DNA from: Isoptericola sp044389085
GTDB lineage: Bacteria > Actinomycetota > Actinomycetes > Actinomycetales > Cellulomonadaceae
Reading direction: 5' to 3'
Assembly: GCF_044389085.1 (NCBI RefSeq)
Contig: NZ_JBIRXP010000001.1
Span: 496,001 to 560,000, forward strand
Length of the DNA: 64,000 bases
Shown here: positions 51,921 through 60,601 of the stretch, piece after piece
Layout: each line of letters begins with the position of its first letter
How positions within the stretch are numbered: position 1 is the first letter of the stretch
The notes under the pieces: generated by a model
The model's database searches: none
What the model was told of the DNA's origin: nothing
What the model saw: only the letters and a program-made list of their open reading frames with translations
Translations under genes and position numbers: made by a program

Positions 51921-52919
51921 CTAGAGGGTGAACCCGGCGGGAAACGGGTCCGTCGGGTCGAGCACGTACTGCGCCGTGCCGGTCACCCAGGCCCGCCCGG
52001 TGATGGCGGGCACGATCGCCGGACGGCCGGCGATGGTCGTCTCCTCGACGATGCGACCCGTGAACTCGGTGCCGATGAACGACTCATTGACGAACGGACG
52101 GTCCGCGTGGAGCCGGCCGCGGGCGTGGTGCACGGCCATCAGGGCGCTCGTGCCGGTGCCGCCGGGGGACCGGTCGAGCCAGCCGGGGTGGTTGATCAGG
52201 GCGTGTCGCGCCCGTGCCGCGTCGGACCCGGGCGCCAGGAGCACGGCGTGCTCGCAGCCGGCGTAGCCGGTCTCCGGGTGGACCGGGGAGGCCTGCTCGT
52301 TCACGGCAGCCATGACGGCGCGGCCGGCGGCGATCAGCTCGTCGACGCGGTCTCGCTCGAACGGGATGCCGAGGTCAGCGGCGTCGACGAACGCGTAGTA
52401 GTTGCCACCGAACGCGATGTCGCACGCGACCTCGCCGTACCCCGGGACGTCGAGGCGCCGGTCGAGCTCGTGCGCGTAGGACGGCACGTTGACGATGGTG
52501 ACGTCCTCGGCCCGCCCGTCGCGCACCCGGACCTCGGCGGTGATCAGGCCGATCGGGGCGTCGAGCCGGACCGTGGTGACCGGCTCGACGACGGGCACCA
52601 TCCCGGTCTCCACGAGCACGGTCGCCACGGCGATCGTCCCCGCGCCGCACATCGGCAGGACCCCCGTCACCTCGATGAACAGCACGCCCCAGTCGGCATC
52701 GGTCCGGGTCGGCGGTTGCAGGATCGCCCCGGACAGCCAGCCGTGGCCGCGCGGCTCGCACATCAGGGAGGTGCGCAGCTCGTCCGAGTTCTCGATGAAC
52801 CACCGACGCCGCTCCGCCATGTCGGCGCCCGGGAGCGCGTCGACGCCGCCGGTGACCACCCGCACCGGGAGTCCTTCGGTGTGCGCCTCGACGGTCCGGA
52901 TCGGCCGGTCGGTCCTCAT
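51921..52919 (-). CDS. Proline racemase family enzyme, variant active site
   Basis: Member of the proline racemase / hydroxyproline epimerase / trans-3-hydroxyproline dehydratase family, 332 residues. The first catalytic motif is VLPMCGAGTIAVATVL, with Cys kept but the usual His after CG replaced by Ala. The second, normally DRSPCGTGTSA, is DRSPGGTGTSA, with Gly in place of Cys; dehydratases have Thr there. Two-base racemisation is therefore unlikely, while a one-base dehydratase-type reaction is possible. The ATG overlaps the Ldh2 gene stop (ATGA). That partner would reduce the dehydratase product, pyrroline-2-carboxylate, to proline. Confidence 0.83.
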   Translation of the reverse strand: MRTDRPIRTVEAHTEGLPVRVVTGGVDALPGADMAERRRWFIENSDELRTSLMCEPRGHGWLSGAILQPPTRTDADWGVLFIEVTGVLPMCGAGTIAVATVLVETGMVPVVEPVTTVRLDAPIGLITAEVRVRDGRAEDVTIVNVPSYAHELDRRLDVPGYGEVACDIAFGGNYYAFVDAADLGIPFERDRVDELIAAGRAVMAAVNEQASPVHPETGYAGCEHAVLLAPGSDAARARHALINHPGWLDRSPGGTGTSALMAVHHARGRLHADRPFVNESFIGTEFTGRIVEETTIAGRPAIVPAITGRAWVTGTAQYVLDPTDPFPAGFTL

Positions 52920-53932
52920 CGTGCCCACTCCTCCAGCTCGTCGAGCACCGCCGAGGGCAGCCGCACGGCAGCGGGCTCGGCCTTGCGCCGGCCGAAGTCG
53001 GCGCCGTGCTCGGTCGTGAGGCGTCGATGGTGCGCCTCGGCGCGGTCCACGAAGCCGGGGTCGAACGCCGCCGGGTCGAGCAGGAGCAGGAACAGCCCGA
53101 CCGCGGGCGAGGTGCTGCCGCGCTCGAACGGTGCCGCGTCGACGGAGAACGCGCCGCCCGACAGCGCGGCGAGCATCTCGACCATGACGGCGATGTTCGC
53201 GCCCTTGACCCCGCCGGACGGCAGCAGCGCACCGGCCAGCGCGGCGGAGGCGTCGTCGGTCGGGTCACCGTCCGGCCCGAGCGCCCACCCGTCGGGGATC
53301 GCCTCGCCGCGCTCGGCGGCCTCGCGCACCGAGACCCAGGCGGTCGCGCTGGCCGCCTGGTCGAACGCTCGCGGTCCGTCGGGGTGCGGCAGCGCGAACG
53401 CGAGCGGGTTGGTGCCGGTGATCGGCGCGCGGGAACCGTAGGCGGCCAGGAGGGCTGGCGAGTTCGTCGCGGCGAGGGCGACGAAGCCCGCCCGCGCGCC
53501 CGTGATCGCGTAGTGGGCGAGCTCGCCTGCCGGGTAGCAGTTGCGAATGCTCAGGACGGCGACGCCCGCGTCGCGGACCCCGTCGAGGACCACCGGGAGG
53601 GCACGGGCGAACGCGACCTGGGCCGCGCCGCGGTCCGCGTCGGCCACGACGACCGACAACCTGCGGCGCTCGACCGTGGGCCGCGGATCGCCGTTGAGAC
53701 GACCGGCCGGGATCGCGCGGACGAAGTCGAGCAGGTGGGAGACGCCGACGGAGGGCTTGCCGCGCAGCTCGGCGGAGACCATCGCCTCAGCGAGGGCGCG
53801 CGCTGTGTCGGACGAACCACCCGCACCGCGCACGGCCCTCTCGCACAGGTCGACGAGCTCGCCCCGCTCGAGGAGCCGGTCGGACGCGGTGGCGGTGGAG
53901 GACGGCGAAAAAGGGAGTTCGTCACGATTCAT
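52916..53932 (-). CDS. Ldh2-family NAD(P)H-dependent reductase
   Basis: Oxidoreductase of the malate/L-lactate dehydrogenase 2 (YlbC/DpkA) family, 338 residues. Landmarks are SVGVSHLLDFVRAI with the catalytic His, VLSIRNCYPAGELAHYAI, the dinucleotide-binding APITGTNPLAFALPHPDG, and GGVKGANIAVMVEML. Known members reduce delta-1-pyrroline-2-carboxylate or related cyclic imines to L-proline or pipecolate. The adjoining racemase-family gene supports that role. ATG 53932 lies 9 bases after a TACGGT element. A lactate or ureidoglycolate substrate is an alternative. Confidence 0.83.
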   Translation of the reverse strand: MNRDELPFSPSSTATASDRLLERGELVDLCERAVRGAGGSSDTARALAEAMVSAELRGKPSVGVSHLLDFVRAIPAGRLNGDPRPTVERRRLSVVVADADRGAAQVAFARALPVVLDGVRDAGVAVLSIRNCYPAGELAHYAITGARAGFVALAATNSPALLAAYGSRAPITGTNPLAFALPHPDGPRAFDQAASATAWVSVREAAERGEAIPDGWALGPDGDPTDDASAALAGALLPSGGVKGANIAVMVEMLAALSGGAFSVDAAPFERGSTSPAVGLFLLLLDPAAFDPGFVDRAEAHHRRLTTEHGADFGRRKAEPAAVRLPSAVLDELEEWAR

Positions 53933-53941
53933 ACCTGACCC

Positions 53942-53947
53942 ACCGTA
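53942..53947 (-). promoter_or_regulatory. -10 element for the Ldh2/racemase operon
   Basis: TACGGT on the minus strand, 9 bases before ATG 53932. It fits a very short leader rather than a strictly leaderless start. Confidence 0.4.
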
Positions 53948-53991
53948 TCCGGGAGCGCGTGCGCCCGACGACTCGGTGGCGGCGACCCGAC

Positions 53992-56900
53992 TCACACGGA
54001 GAAGTACTTCGCCTCCGGGTGGTGGAAGACGAAGGCGTCGGTGGACTGCTCGGGATGCAGCTGCAGCTCGTCGGACAGCGTCACGCCCACGCGCTCGGGG
54101 CGCAGCAGCTCGACCACCTTGCGGCGGTCCTCCATGTCCGGGCAGGCGGGGTAGCCGAGGGACATGCGGGCCCCGCGGTACTGCAGCTTGAACAGGCCCT
54201 CGACGTCGTCGGGCTCCTCGCCTGAGAAGCCGAGCTCGTCGCGCACCCGGGAGTGCCAGAACTCGGCGAGCGCCTCCGTCAGCTGCACGGAGAGACCGTG
54301 CAGCTCCATGTACTCGCGGTAGGCGTTCGCCTCGAACAGCTTCGCCGTGTGCCCCGAGACGGCGTCGCCGACGGTGACGAGCTGCACGGGCAGCACGTCG
54401 AACCGCCCGGTCTCCTCGACGAACGACCGCGGGCGCACGAAGTCGGCCAGGCACAGGTGCCGGTCGCGGCGCTGGCGCGGGAACCGGAACCGCAGCCGCT
54501 CCGTGCCCGGCTCGCCGCCGGAGCCGCCGTCGGGCCCGTCGTGGTGCGCCACCACGACGTCGTCGCCCTCGGACCACACGGGGAAGTACCCGTACACCAC
54601 CGTGGGGTCCATGATCTGGTCGGTGCGGACACGCTCGAGCCACGCGGCCAGGCGCGGCCGCCCTTCGGTCTCGACGAGCTCCTCGTAGGACGCCCCGTCG
54701 TCGCCCCGGCCGGGCTTGAGGCCCCACTGGCCCATGAAGGTGGCACGCTCGTCGAGGAACGCGGCGTAGTCGGCGAGCTGGATGCCCTTGACCACGCGGG
54801 TGCCCCAGAACGGCGGGGTGGGCACGGGGTTGTCGGCGGCGACGTCGGACCGCGCGGGCAGGTCCTCGGGCGCGGTCTCCGTCACGGTGACGACGCCGTG
54901 GCGGCGCTTGCGCAGCGCGGGCAGGCCCACGGACTCGGGGTCGGCGCCGCGCGCGATCGCGACGAGCGGCTCCATGAGCCGCAGCCCCTCGAACGCGTCC
55001 TTGGCGTACCGCACGGTGCCGGGGAACGCGGAGGCGAGGTCGTCCTCGACGTAGGTGCGGGTCAGGGCCGCGCCGCCCAGCAGGATCGGCCAGCGCTTGT
55101 CGAGCCCGCGGGAGACGAGCTCGGCGAGGTTCTCCTTCATCACGACCGTCGACTTCACGAGCAGCCCCGACATGCCGATGACGTCGGCGTCGTGCTCCTC
55201 GGCGGCCTCGATCATGGCGCTGACCGGCTGCTTGATGCCGATGTTCACCACGGTGTAGCCGTTGTTGGTGAGGATGATGTCGACGAGGTTCTTGCCGATG
55301 TCGTGCACGTCGCCGCGCACGGTGGCCAGCACGACCGTGCCCTTGGAGCGGTCCCCGTCGCCCTCGACCTTCTCCATGTGGGGCTCCAGCAGCGCCACGG
55401 CCGTCTTCATCACCTCGGCTGACTGGAGCACGAACGGCAGCTGCATCTGACCGGAGCCGAACAGCTCGCCCACGACCTTCATGCCGCCCAGCAGGTGCGT
55501 GTTGACGATGTCGAGGGCCTTCATGCCGGCGCCGAGCGCCTCGTCGACGTCGTCCTCGAGGCCCTTGCGCGCGCCGTCGACGATCCGGCGCTCCAGGCGC
55601 TCGCCGACCGGCAGCGCGGCGAGCTCGGCCGCGCGCTGGTCGCGCAGGGCGGTGGCGTCCACGCCGGAGAACAACTCGAGCAGGTGCGCCAGCGGGTCGT
55701 GGACCAGGTTGCCCTCGTCGTCGTACCGGCGCCGGTCCCACACGAGGTCCTCCGCCGCCTCCCACTGCTCGTCGGGGATGGCGTTGCGCGGCAGGATCTT
55801 CGCGGCGTGCACGATGGCGGAGTCCAGGCCGGCCTGCGTCGCCTCGTGCAGGAACACGGAGTTGAGCACGGTACGCGCCGCGGGGTTGAGGCCGAACGAC
55901 ACGTTCGAGACGCCGAGCGTCGTGTGCACGCCGGGGTAGCGGGTCGTGATCTCGCGGATCGCCTCGATGGTCTCGATGGCGTCGCGCCGCGTCTCCTCCT
56001 GGCCCGTGGCGATGGGGAAGGTCAGGGCGTCGACGATGATGTCGTCCACCCGCATGCCCCAGTCGCCCGTGAGCTGCTCGATGAGGCGGGTGGCGATCGC
56101 GACCTTGCCGTCCTTGGTGCGTGCCTGCCCCTCCTCGTCGATGGTCAGCGCGACGACGGCTGCGCCGTGCTCCTGCACGAGCGGCATGATCTTGGCGTAG
56201 CGCGAGCCAGGGCCGTCGCCGTCCTCGAAGTTCACCGAGTTCACGACGCCGCGCCCGCCGAGCAGCTCGAGCCCCGCCTGCAGCACCGCCGGCTCGGTCG
56301 AGTCGATCACCAGCGGGAGGGTGGACGCCGAGGCGAGCCGGGAGACGACCTCGCGCACGTCCGCGACGCCGTCGCGCCCCACGTAGTCCACGCAGACGTC
56401 GAGCAGGTGCGCGCCGTCGCGCGTCTGGGCGCGCGCGATGTCGACGACGTCGTCCCAGCGGCCCTCGAGCATCGCCTCGCGGAACGCCTTGGAACCGTTG
56501 GCATTGGTGCGCTCGCCGATCGCCAGGTACGAGGTGTCCTGACGCAGGTCCGTGTGCGAGTACAGCGAGGCGACACCGTTCTCGCGCTGCGGCGCGCGGT
56601 CCGGCAGCTCCCGGCCGCGCACCGCCTCGACCACCTGGCGCAGGTGCTCCGGCGTCGTGCCGCAGCAGCCGCCCACGAGCCCGAGACCGAACTCCTGCAC
56701 GAACTGCGTGTGCGCGGCGGCCAGCTCCTCCGGGGTGAGCGGGTACACGGCGCCGTACGGGCCCAGCTCCGGCAGCCCCGCGTTGGGCATGCACGTGACG
56801 GGGACCTCGCTGTGCCGCGCCAGGTGGCGCAGGTGCTCGCTCATCTGCTCCGGGCCGGTGGCGCAGTTCAGCCCGATCGCGTCGACGCCGATCGCCTGCA

Positions 56901-57561
56901 GGGTCGTCAGCGCCGCCCCGATCTCCGAGCCCATGAGCATGGTGCCGGTGGTCTCCACCGTGACGGAGACGATGACGGGCACCGAGCGACCGACCTCGGC
57001 GATCGCGTCGTGGCAGCCGGTCACGGCCGCCTTGGCCTGCAGCAGGTCCTGGCTGGTCTCCACGAGCAGGGCGTCCGCCCCGCCCTCGAGGAGCCCGGCC
57101 GCCTGCTCCGCGAACGTCGCGCGCAGGTGGGCGTAGGTGGTGTGCCCCAGGCTCGGCAGCTTGGTGCCGGGCCCCATCGAGCCGAGCACCCAGCGCGGGT
57201 GGTCCGGCGTGGCGTACGCGTCGGCGCGCCCGCGGGCCAGGGCCGCCCCCGCCCGGGCCAGCTCGCGGATGCGGTCGTCGATCCCGTAGTCGGACAGGTT
57301 GGACCAGTTGGCACCGAACGTGTTGGTCTCGATCGCGTCGACGCCGACCTCCAGGTACGCGTCGTGCACGGCCGAGATGATGTCCGGGCGCGAGACGTTG
57401 AGCACCTCGTTGCAGCCCTCGTGGCCCTCGTAGTCCTCGAGGGTCGGGTCCGCGGCCTGGATCATCGTGCCCATGGCGCCGTCGGCCACCACGACGCGCG
57501 TGCGCAGGGCCTCGCGCAGGGCGGTGGAACGGGTGTCGGCGGGGTCGAGCGTGGTCGTCAC
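53992..57561 (-). CDS. metH: Cobalamin-dependent methionine synthase
   Basis: Transfers methyl from methyltetrahydrofolate through cobalamin to homocysteine. The 1189-residue protein has the full four-module order: homocysteine domain (VADGAMGTMIQ, zinc Cys in LVGGCCGTTPEH), pterin domain (AIGERTNANGSKAFREAM, LTIDEEGQARTKDGKV), cobalamin domain with the lower-ligand His753 in DVHDIGKN, and a reactivation domain (RMSLGYPACPDMEDRR). The GTG start is 6 bases after TACGCT. No cobalamin riboswitch can fit in a leaderless transcript. It depends on B12, which the DUF4430/DUF6580 pair nearby might help import. Confidence 0.96.
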   Translation of the reverse strand: MTTTLDPADTRSTALREALRTRVVVADGAMGTMIQAADPTLEDYEGHEGCNEVLNVSRPDIISAVHDAYLEVGVDAIETNTFGANWSNLSDYGIDDRIRELARAGAALARGRADAYATPDHPRWVLGSMGPGTKLPSLGHTTYAHLRATFAEQAAGLLEGGADALLVETSQDLLQAKAAVTGCHDAIAEVGRSVPVIVSVTVETTGTMLMGSEIGAALTTLQAIGVDAIGLNCATGPEQMSEHLRHLARHSEVPVTCMPNAGLPELGPYGAVYPLTPEELAAAHTQFVQEFGLGLVGGCCGTTPEHLRQVVEAVRGRELPDRAPQRENGVASLYSHTDLRQDTSYLAIGERTNANGSKAFREAMLEGRWDDVVDIARAQTRDGAHLLDVCVDYVGRDGVADVREVVSRLASASTLPLVIDSTEPAVLQAGLELLGGRGVVNSVNFEDGDGPGSRYAKIMPLVQEHGAAVVALTIDEEGQARTKDGKVAIATRLIEQLTGDWGMRVDDIIVDALTFPIATGQEETRRDAIETIEAIREITTRYPGVHTTLGVSNVSFGLNPAARTVLNSVFLHEATQAGLDSAIVHAAKILPRNAIPDEQWEAAEDLVWDRRRYDDEGNLVHDPLAHLLELFSGVDATALRDQRAAELAALPVGERLERRIVDGARKGLEDDVDEALGAGMKALDIVNTHLLGGMKVVGELFGSGQMQLPFVLQSAEVMKTAVALLEPHMEKVEGDGDRSKGTVVLATVRGDVHDIGKNLVDIILTNNGYTVVNIGIKQPVSAMIEAAEEHDADVIGMSGLLVKSTVVMKENLAELVSRGLDKRWPILLGGAALTRTYVEDDLASAFPGTVRYAKDAFEGLRLMEPLVAIARGADPESVGLPALRKRRHGVVTVTETAPEDLPARSDVAADNPVPTPPFWGTRVVKGIQLADYAAFLDERATFMGQWGLKPGRGDDGASYEELVETEGRPRLAAWLERVRTDQIMDPTVVYGYFPVWSEGDDVVVAHHDGPDGGSGGEPGTERLRFRFPRQRRDRHLCLADFVRPRSFVEETGRFDVLPVQLVTVGDAVSGHTAKLFEANAYREYMELHGLSVQLTEALAEFWHSRVRDELGFSGEEPDDVEGLFKLQYRGARMSLGYPACPDMEDRRKVVELLRPERVGVTLSDELQLHPEQSTDAFVFHHPEAKYFSV

Positions 57562-57567
57562 CCGTGC

Positions 57568-57573
57568 AGCGTA
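57568..57573 (-). promoter_or_regulatory. Leaderless -10 for metH
   Basis: TACGCT on the minus strand, 6 bases before GTG 57561. Confidence 0.6.
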
Positions 57574-57651
57574 ACGGCGCGGCCGCGTCGACGGACGAGG
57601 CGTCCACGCGCCCTCGCCGCCGCCACCCGTCCGCGCTCGCGGCGGTGCGGC

Positions 57652-58545
57652 TCAGACGAGACGCGGGCCGGTGACGGTGAGCAGGATCGAGTACACCGAC
57701 GTCGTCGCCGTGAGGAACAGCCGGTTGCGCTTGGGGCCCCCGAACGTGAGGTTCGAGACCTCCTCGGGCAGGCGGAGTCGGCCCAGGAGGGTGCCGTCGG
57801 GATGCAGGACGTGCACGGCTGTCCCCGCCGCGACCCACACGCGGCCGGCGTCGTCGACCCGCACACCGTCCGGCCCGCCCTCGAGGTCGGCGAGGACGTC
57901 GCCGCCCGCGAGCCGGCCGCCGTCCACGTCGAACACGCGCAGGTGGCGTCGCTGCGTGTCCGCGACGTACAGCCGGCTCTCGTCGGGGGAGAACGCCAGG
58001 CCGTTGGGACGCTCGAGGTCCGTCGCGACCGCGGCCACCTGTCCCGTGCGCGGGTCGACCCGGTAGACGTGGCAGCCGTCGACCTCCGGCTCCGCGCGGT
58101 GGCCCTCGTAGTCGCTCGCGATGCCGTACGGCGGGTCGGTGAACCACACGGCGCCGTCGGACGACACCACCACGTCGTTGGGGCTGTTGAACCGGCGGCC
58201 GTCCAGGCGGTCGGCGAGCACCGTCGTCGAGCCGTCGTGCTCGGTGCGCACGACCCGCCGCTCGCCGTGCTGGCACGTGACGACGCGCCCCTGCCGGTCG
58301 AGCGTGCGGCCGTTGGCGTAGCCGGCGGGCGAGCCGAAGACGCTGACCGAGCCGTCCGTCTCGCACCAGCGCAGCACCCGGTCGTTCGGGATGTCGCTGA
58401 ACAGCAGGTAGCGGCCCGCGGGGACGTACAGCGGCCCCTCGGTCCAGCGGCCGCCGGTCCAGAGGCGCTCGAGGCGGCTGTCGCCGCCCACGGCGGCGAA
58501 CCGCTCGTCGAGGGGCTCGTACACGGCGGGGACGGCGTCGGTCAT
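57652..58545 (-). CDS. SMP-30/gluconolactonase-type lactonase
   Basis: Six-bladed propeller hydrolase of 297 residues. Metal-site residues are visible: Glu in RWTEGPLYVP, Asn/Asp in FNSPNDVVVSSDG, Asn in RPNGLAFSPD and Asp in RLYVADT. Blade repeats such as GAVWFTDPPYG and GRVWVAAGTAV are clear. It should open sugar lactones such as gluconolactone. ATG 58545 has GGAGCG upstream. The neighbours do not show a sugar pathway, so the substrate is open. Confidence 0.88.
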   Translation of the reverse strand: MTDAVPAVYEPLDERFAAVGGDSRLERLWTGGRWTEGPLYVPAGRYLLFSDIPNDRVLRWCETDGSVSVFGSPAGYANGRTLDRQGRVVTCQHGERRVVRTEHDGSTTVLADRLDGRRFNSPNDVVVSSDGAVWFTDPPYGIASDYEGHRAEPEVDGCHVYRVDPRTGQVAAVATDLERPNGLAFSPDESRLYVADTQRRHLRVFDVDGGRLAGGDVLADLEGGPDGVRVDDAGRVWVAAGTAVHVLHPDGTLLGRLRLPEEVSNLTFGGPKRNRLFLTATTSVYSILLTVTGPRLV

Positions 58546-58660
58546 CGCGCGCTCCGTTGCGGTCGGTGCTGGTCAGGACGCTGCACCGTGCCACACGGCC
58601 GCCGCCGCGGACAAGCGGTGGGTGCGCGAAAAGCCCGTGCGCCCGGCGGGCGGCGGTGCC

Positions 58661-58666
58661 TACCGT
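58661..58666 (+). promoter_or_regulatory. Leaderless -10 for tandem GNAT gene
   Basis: TACCGT, 7 bases before ATG 58674. Confidence 0.55.
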
Positions 58667-58673
58667 GGGGCCC

Positions 58674-59795
58674 ATGGCGACCCCGACCCCCGCTACGCTC
58701 GCACCCCTCGCCGAGCGTGCGGACGCCCCGTCCGTGCTGCCGCCGCTCGCGGCCGGCGGGCTGACGTGGCGCCCCGCGACCGTGGACGACGCCGGCACGC
58801 TGCTCGACCTGCGCAACACCGTCGCGGAGGCGGACGGCGAGCCGTACCGGGAGACGCTGGAAGAGCTGCGCGAGATCCTCGGCGCCCCGTGGCAGCGTCT
58901 CGGGACGGACTCGGTCCTCGGCCTCGACGAGGCCGGCGCGCTGCGGGCCTACGGCTACGTCGAGACGATGCCCGGCGACACCACCCGGGTGCGCGCCTTC
59001 CTCTGGGGCGCCGTCCACCCGGACCGCCGCGGGGAGGGCATCGGCCGGGAGCTGTTCGCCTGGCAGGAGGCGCGGGCACGTCAGCTGCTCGCCGCCACCG
59101 GGACCGCCCTGCCGGGTCGCATCGCGGGATTCCTCGAGGACACCGCCCCGGCCACGAAGGTCCGGCTGTACGAGCGGGCCGGCTTCGCGCCCCGGCGGTA
59201 CTACTCCGACCTGGAGCGCGACCTGCGCGACCTCGCCGCCCACCCGCTGCCGGTCGTCGAGCCGGAGGGCGGGCTGCGGCTGCTGCCGCTCGACGACGCG
59301 CACGACGACGCCGCCCGGCTGGCCCACAACGACGCGTTCCGCGACCACTGGGGGAGCGAGCCGCAGACCCGGGAGCAGTGGCGCAGCGGGCGGGCGACGT
59401 ACGCGCCCGAGTGGTCGTTCGTCGTCGTCGACCCGGAGCCGGACGTCGCCGCGCTCCTCGCCGACCCGCGCACCGACGCGGAGACCGCGGACGCGCTGCG
59501 GGCCGGGGAACCGCTGGTCGTCGGCTACCATGTCGCGGCGCGGTACGAGGCGGACTTCGCGGTGCGCGGCTACCCCTTCGGGTACACCGACATCCTCGGC
59601 GTGCGCCGCGCCTACCGCGGGCGCAAGGTGGCCGTCGCGCTCCTCGCCGCGGGGATGCGGGCGTTCGCCGCCGACGGCATGGCGGTCGCCGCGCTCGACG
59701 TCGACACCCAGAACCCGAGCGGCGCGCACGGGCTGTACGCGAGCCTGGGCTACACCACGAGGCACGGGTCACGCCTGCTGACGATCGAGCTCTGA
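58674..59795 (+). CDS. Tandem GNAT acetyltransferase, mycothiol-synthase-like
   Basis: Protein of 373 residues with two GNAT modules. The first (~30-180) has WGAVHPDRRGEGIGRELFAW as its acetyl-CoA loop; the second (~200-373) has TDILGVRRAYRGRKVAVALL and ALDVDTQNPSGAHGLYASLG. Both loops keep a workable pattern, the second with RGRKVA in place of RGxGxA. Two-module GNATs include MshD, which acetylates cysteinyl-glucosaminyl-inositol in mycothiol synthesis, but MshD is ~310 residues and this may be a paralogue. Leaderless start. Confidence 0.8.
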   Translation: MATPTPATLAPLAERADAPSVLPPLAAGGLTWRPATVDDAGTLLDLRNTVAEADGEPYRETLEELREILGAPWQRLGTDSVLGLDEAGALRAYGYVETMPGDTTRVRAFLWGAVHPDRRGEGIGRELFAWQEARARQLLAATGTALPGRIAGFLEDTAPATKVRLYERAGFAPRRYYSDLERDLRDLAAHPLPVVEPEGGLRLLPLDDAHDDAARLAHNDAFRDHWGSEPQTREQWRSGRATYAPEWSFVVVDPEPDVAALLADPRTDAETADALRAGEPLVVGYHVAARYEADFAVRGYPFGYTDILGVRRAYRGRKVAVALLAAGMRAFAADGMAVAALDVDTQNPSGAHGLYASLGYTTRHGSRLLTIEL

Positions 59796-59838
59796 CCCGC
59801 TGCTGCCGACGACCTCGCCAAGGCTGCTCGGCAGGCTC

Positions 59839-59844
59839 TAGGCT
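59839..59844 (+). promoter_or_regulatory. Leaderless -10 for YhhN gene
   Basis: TAGGCT, 7 bases before GTG 59852. Confidence 0.6.
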
Positions 59845-59851
59845 GCCCCGC

Positions 59852-60601
59852 GTGACCGACGCCGTTCATCCCGGGCTGATCCCGGCGCCGCCCCAGCGGC
59901 TCCTGCCCACCGTCACCTCCCGCGCGACCGCCGTCGCGCTCGCGATGCTCACCGTGCTGCACCTCGTGGCGCAGGTGGCCGAGGCCGCCACGTGGGCCCG
60001 CGTCACGCAGGCCTGCCTCATGCCGCTCCTCGCGGCGACGCTGTGGTGCGCCGCGCCCGCCCCCCGCTCACGGCTGGTGCGCCTGGTCGCGGTGGCCCTG
60101 GGGCTGTCCTGGCTCGGGGACACGGCGCCCGCGGCGTTCGAGGGCGACGCCGCGTTCCTCGTGATGGTCGCCTTCTTCCTGCTCGCCCAGGTGGCGTACG
60201 CCGTCGCGTTCTGGCCGACGCGCGGCGCGAGCGTCGCCCGCCGGCCGGTGCTCCTGGCCCCCTACGTGCTCGCGGCCGTGGCGCTCGTCGTCGCCAGCGC
60301 CCCGGGCGCGCCCGGCCCGCTGCTGGCCGCCGTGGTCGTGTACGGGGTCTGCCTGGTCGCGATGGCGGTGCTCGCCACGGGCGTGCACCCTCTGGCCGGG
60401 GCGGGCGGCGTCGTCTTCCTGGCGTCGGACGCGATGATCGCGCTCGGCGCCTTCACGGACTGGTTCGACCCGCCCGCCTCCGGGTTCTGGGTGATGCTCA
60501 CCTACGTGGCGGGTCAGGCGCTGCTGGTCGCCGGGGTGCTCGCGCGCAGCTCCAGCCAGGAGTCGGGCTCGGGGACGGCGCGGAAGCCGACGCGCTCGTA
60601 G
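59852..60601 (+). CDS. YhhN/TMEM86 family membrane protein
   Basis: Integral membrane protein of 249 residues with about eight helices, of the YhhN (lysoplasmalogenase-like) family. Signature Asp residues lie in LGLSWLGDTAPAAFEGD and VFLASDAMIALGAF. Animal members hydrolyse the vinyl-ether bond of lysoplasmalogen; the bacterial role is less certain. The last ~29 codons overlap the 3' end of the convergent GNAT gene, which leaves a Ser/Lys-rich C-terminal tail that differs from the usual ending. Confidence 0.82.
   Translation: MTDAVHPGLIPAPPQRLLPTVTSRATAVALAMLTVLHLVAQVAEAATWARVTQACLMPLLAATLWCAAPAPRSRLVRLVAVALGLSWLGDTAPAAFEGDAAFLVMVAFFLLAQVAYAVAFWPTRGASVARRPVLLAPYVLAAVALVVASAPGAPGPLLAAVVVYGVCLVAMAVLATGVHPLAGAGGVVFLASDAMIALGAFTDWFDPPASGFWVMLTYVAGQALLVAGVLARSSSQESGSGTARKPTRS

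Noticed and set aside
53992..57700. Cobalamin riboswitch upstream of metH
   Set aside because: The -10 lies 6 bases before the metH start and no B12-box-like conserved sequence was seen in the gap to the SMP-30 gene.
52916..58819. A 1967-codon open frame on the minus strand
   Set aside because: It runs out of frame through metH and SMP-30. Only the final 338 codons encode a recognisable protein, the Ldh2 reductase.
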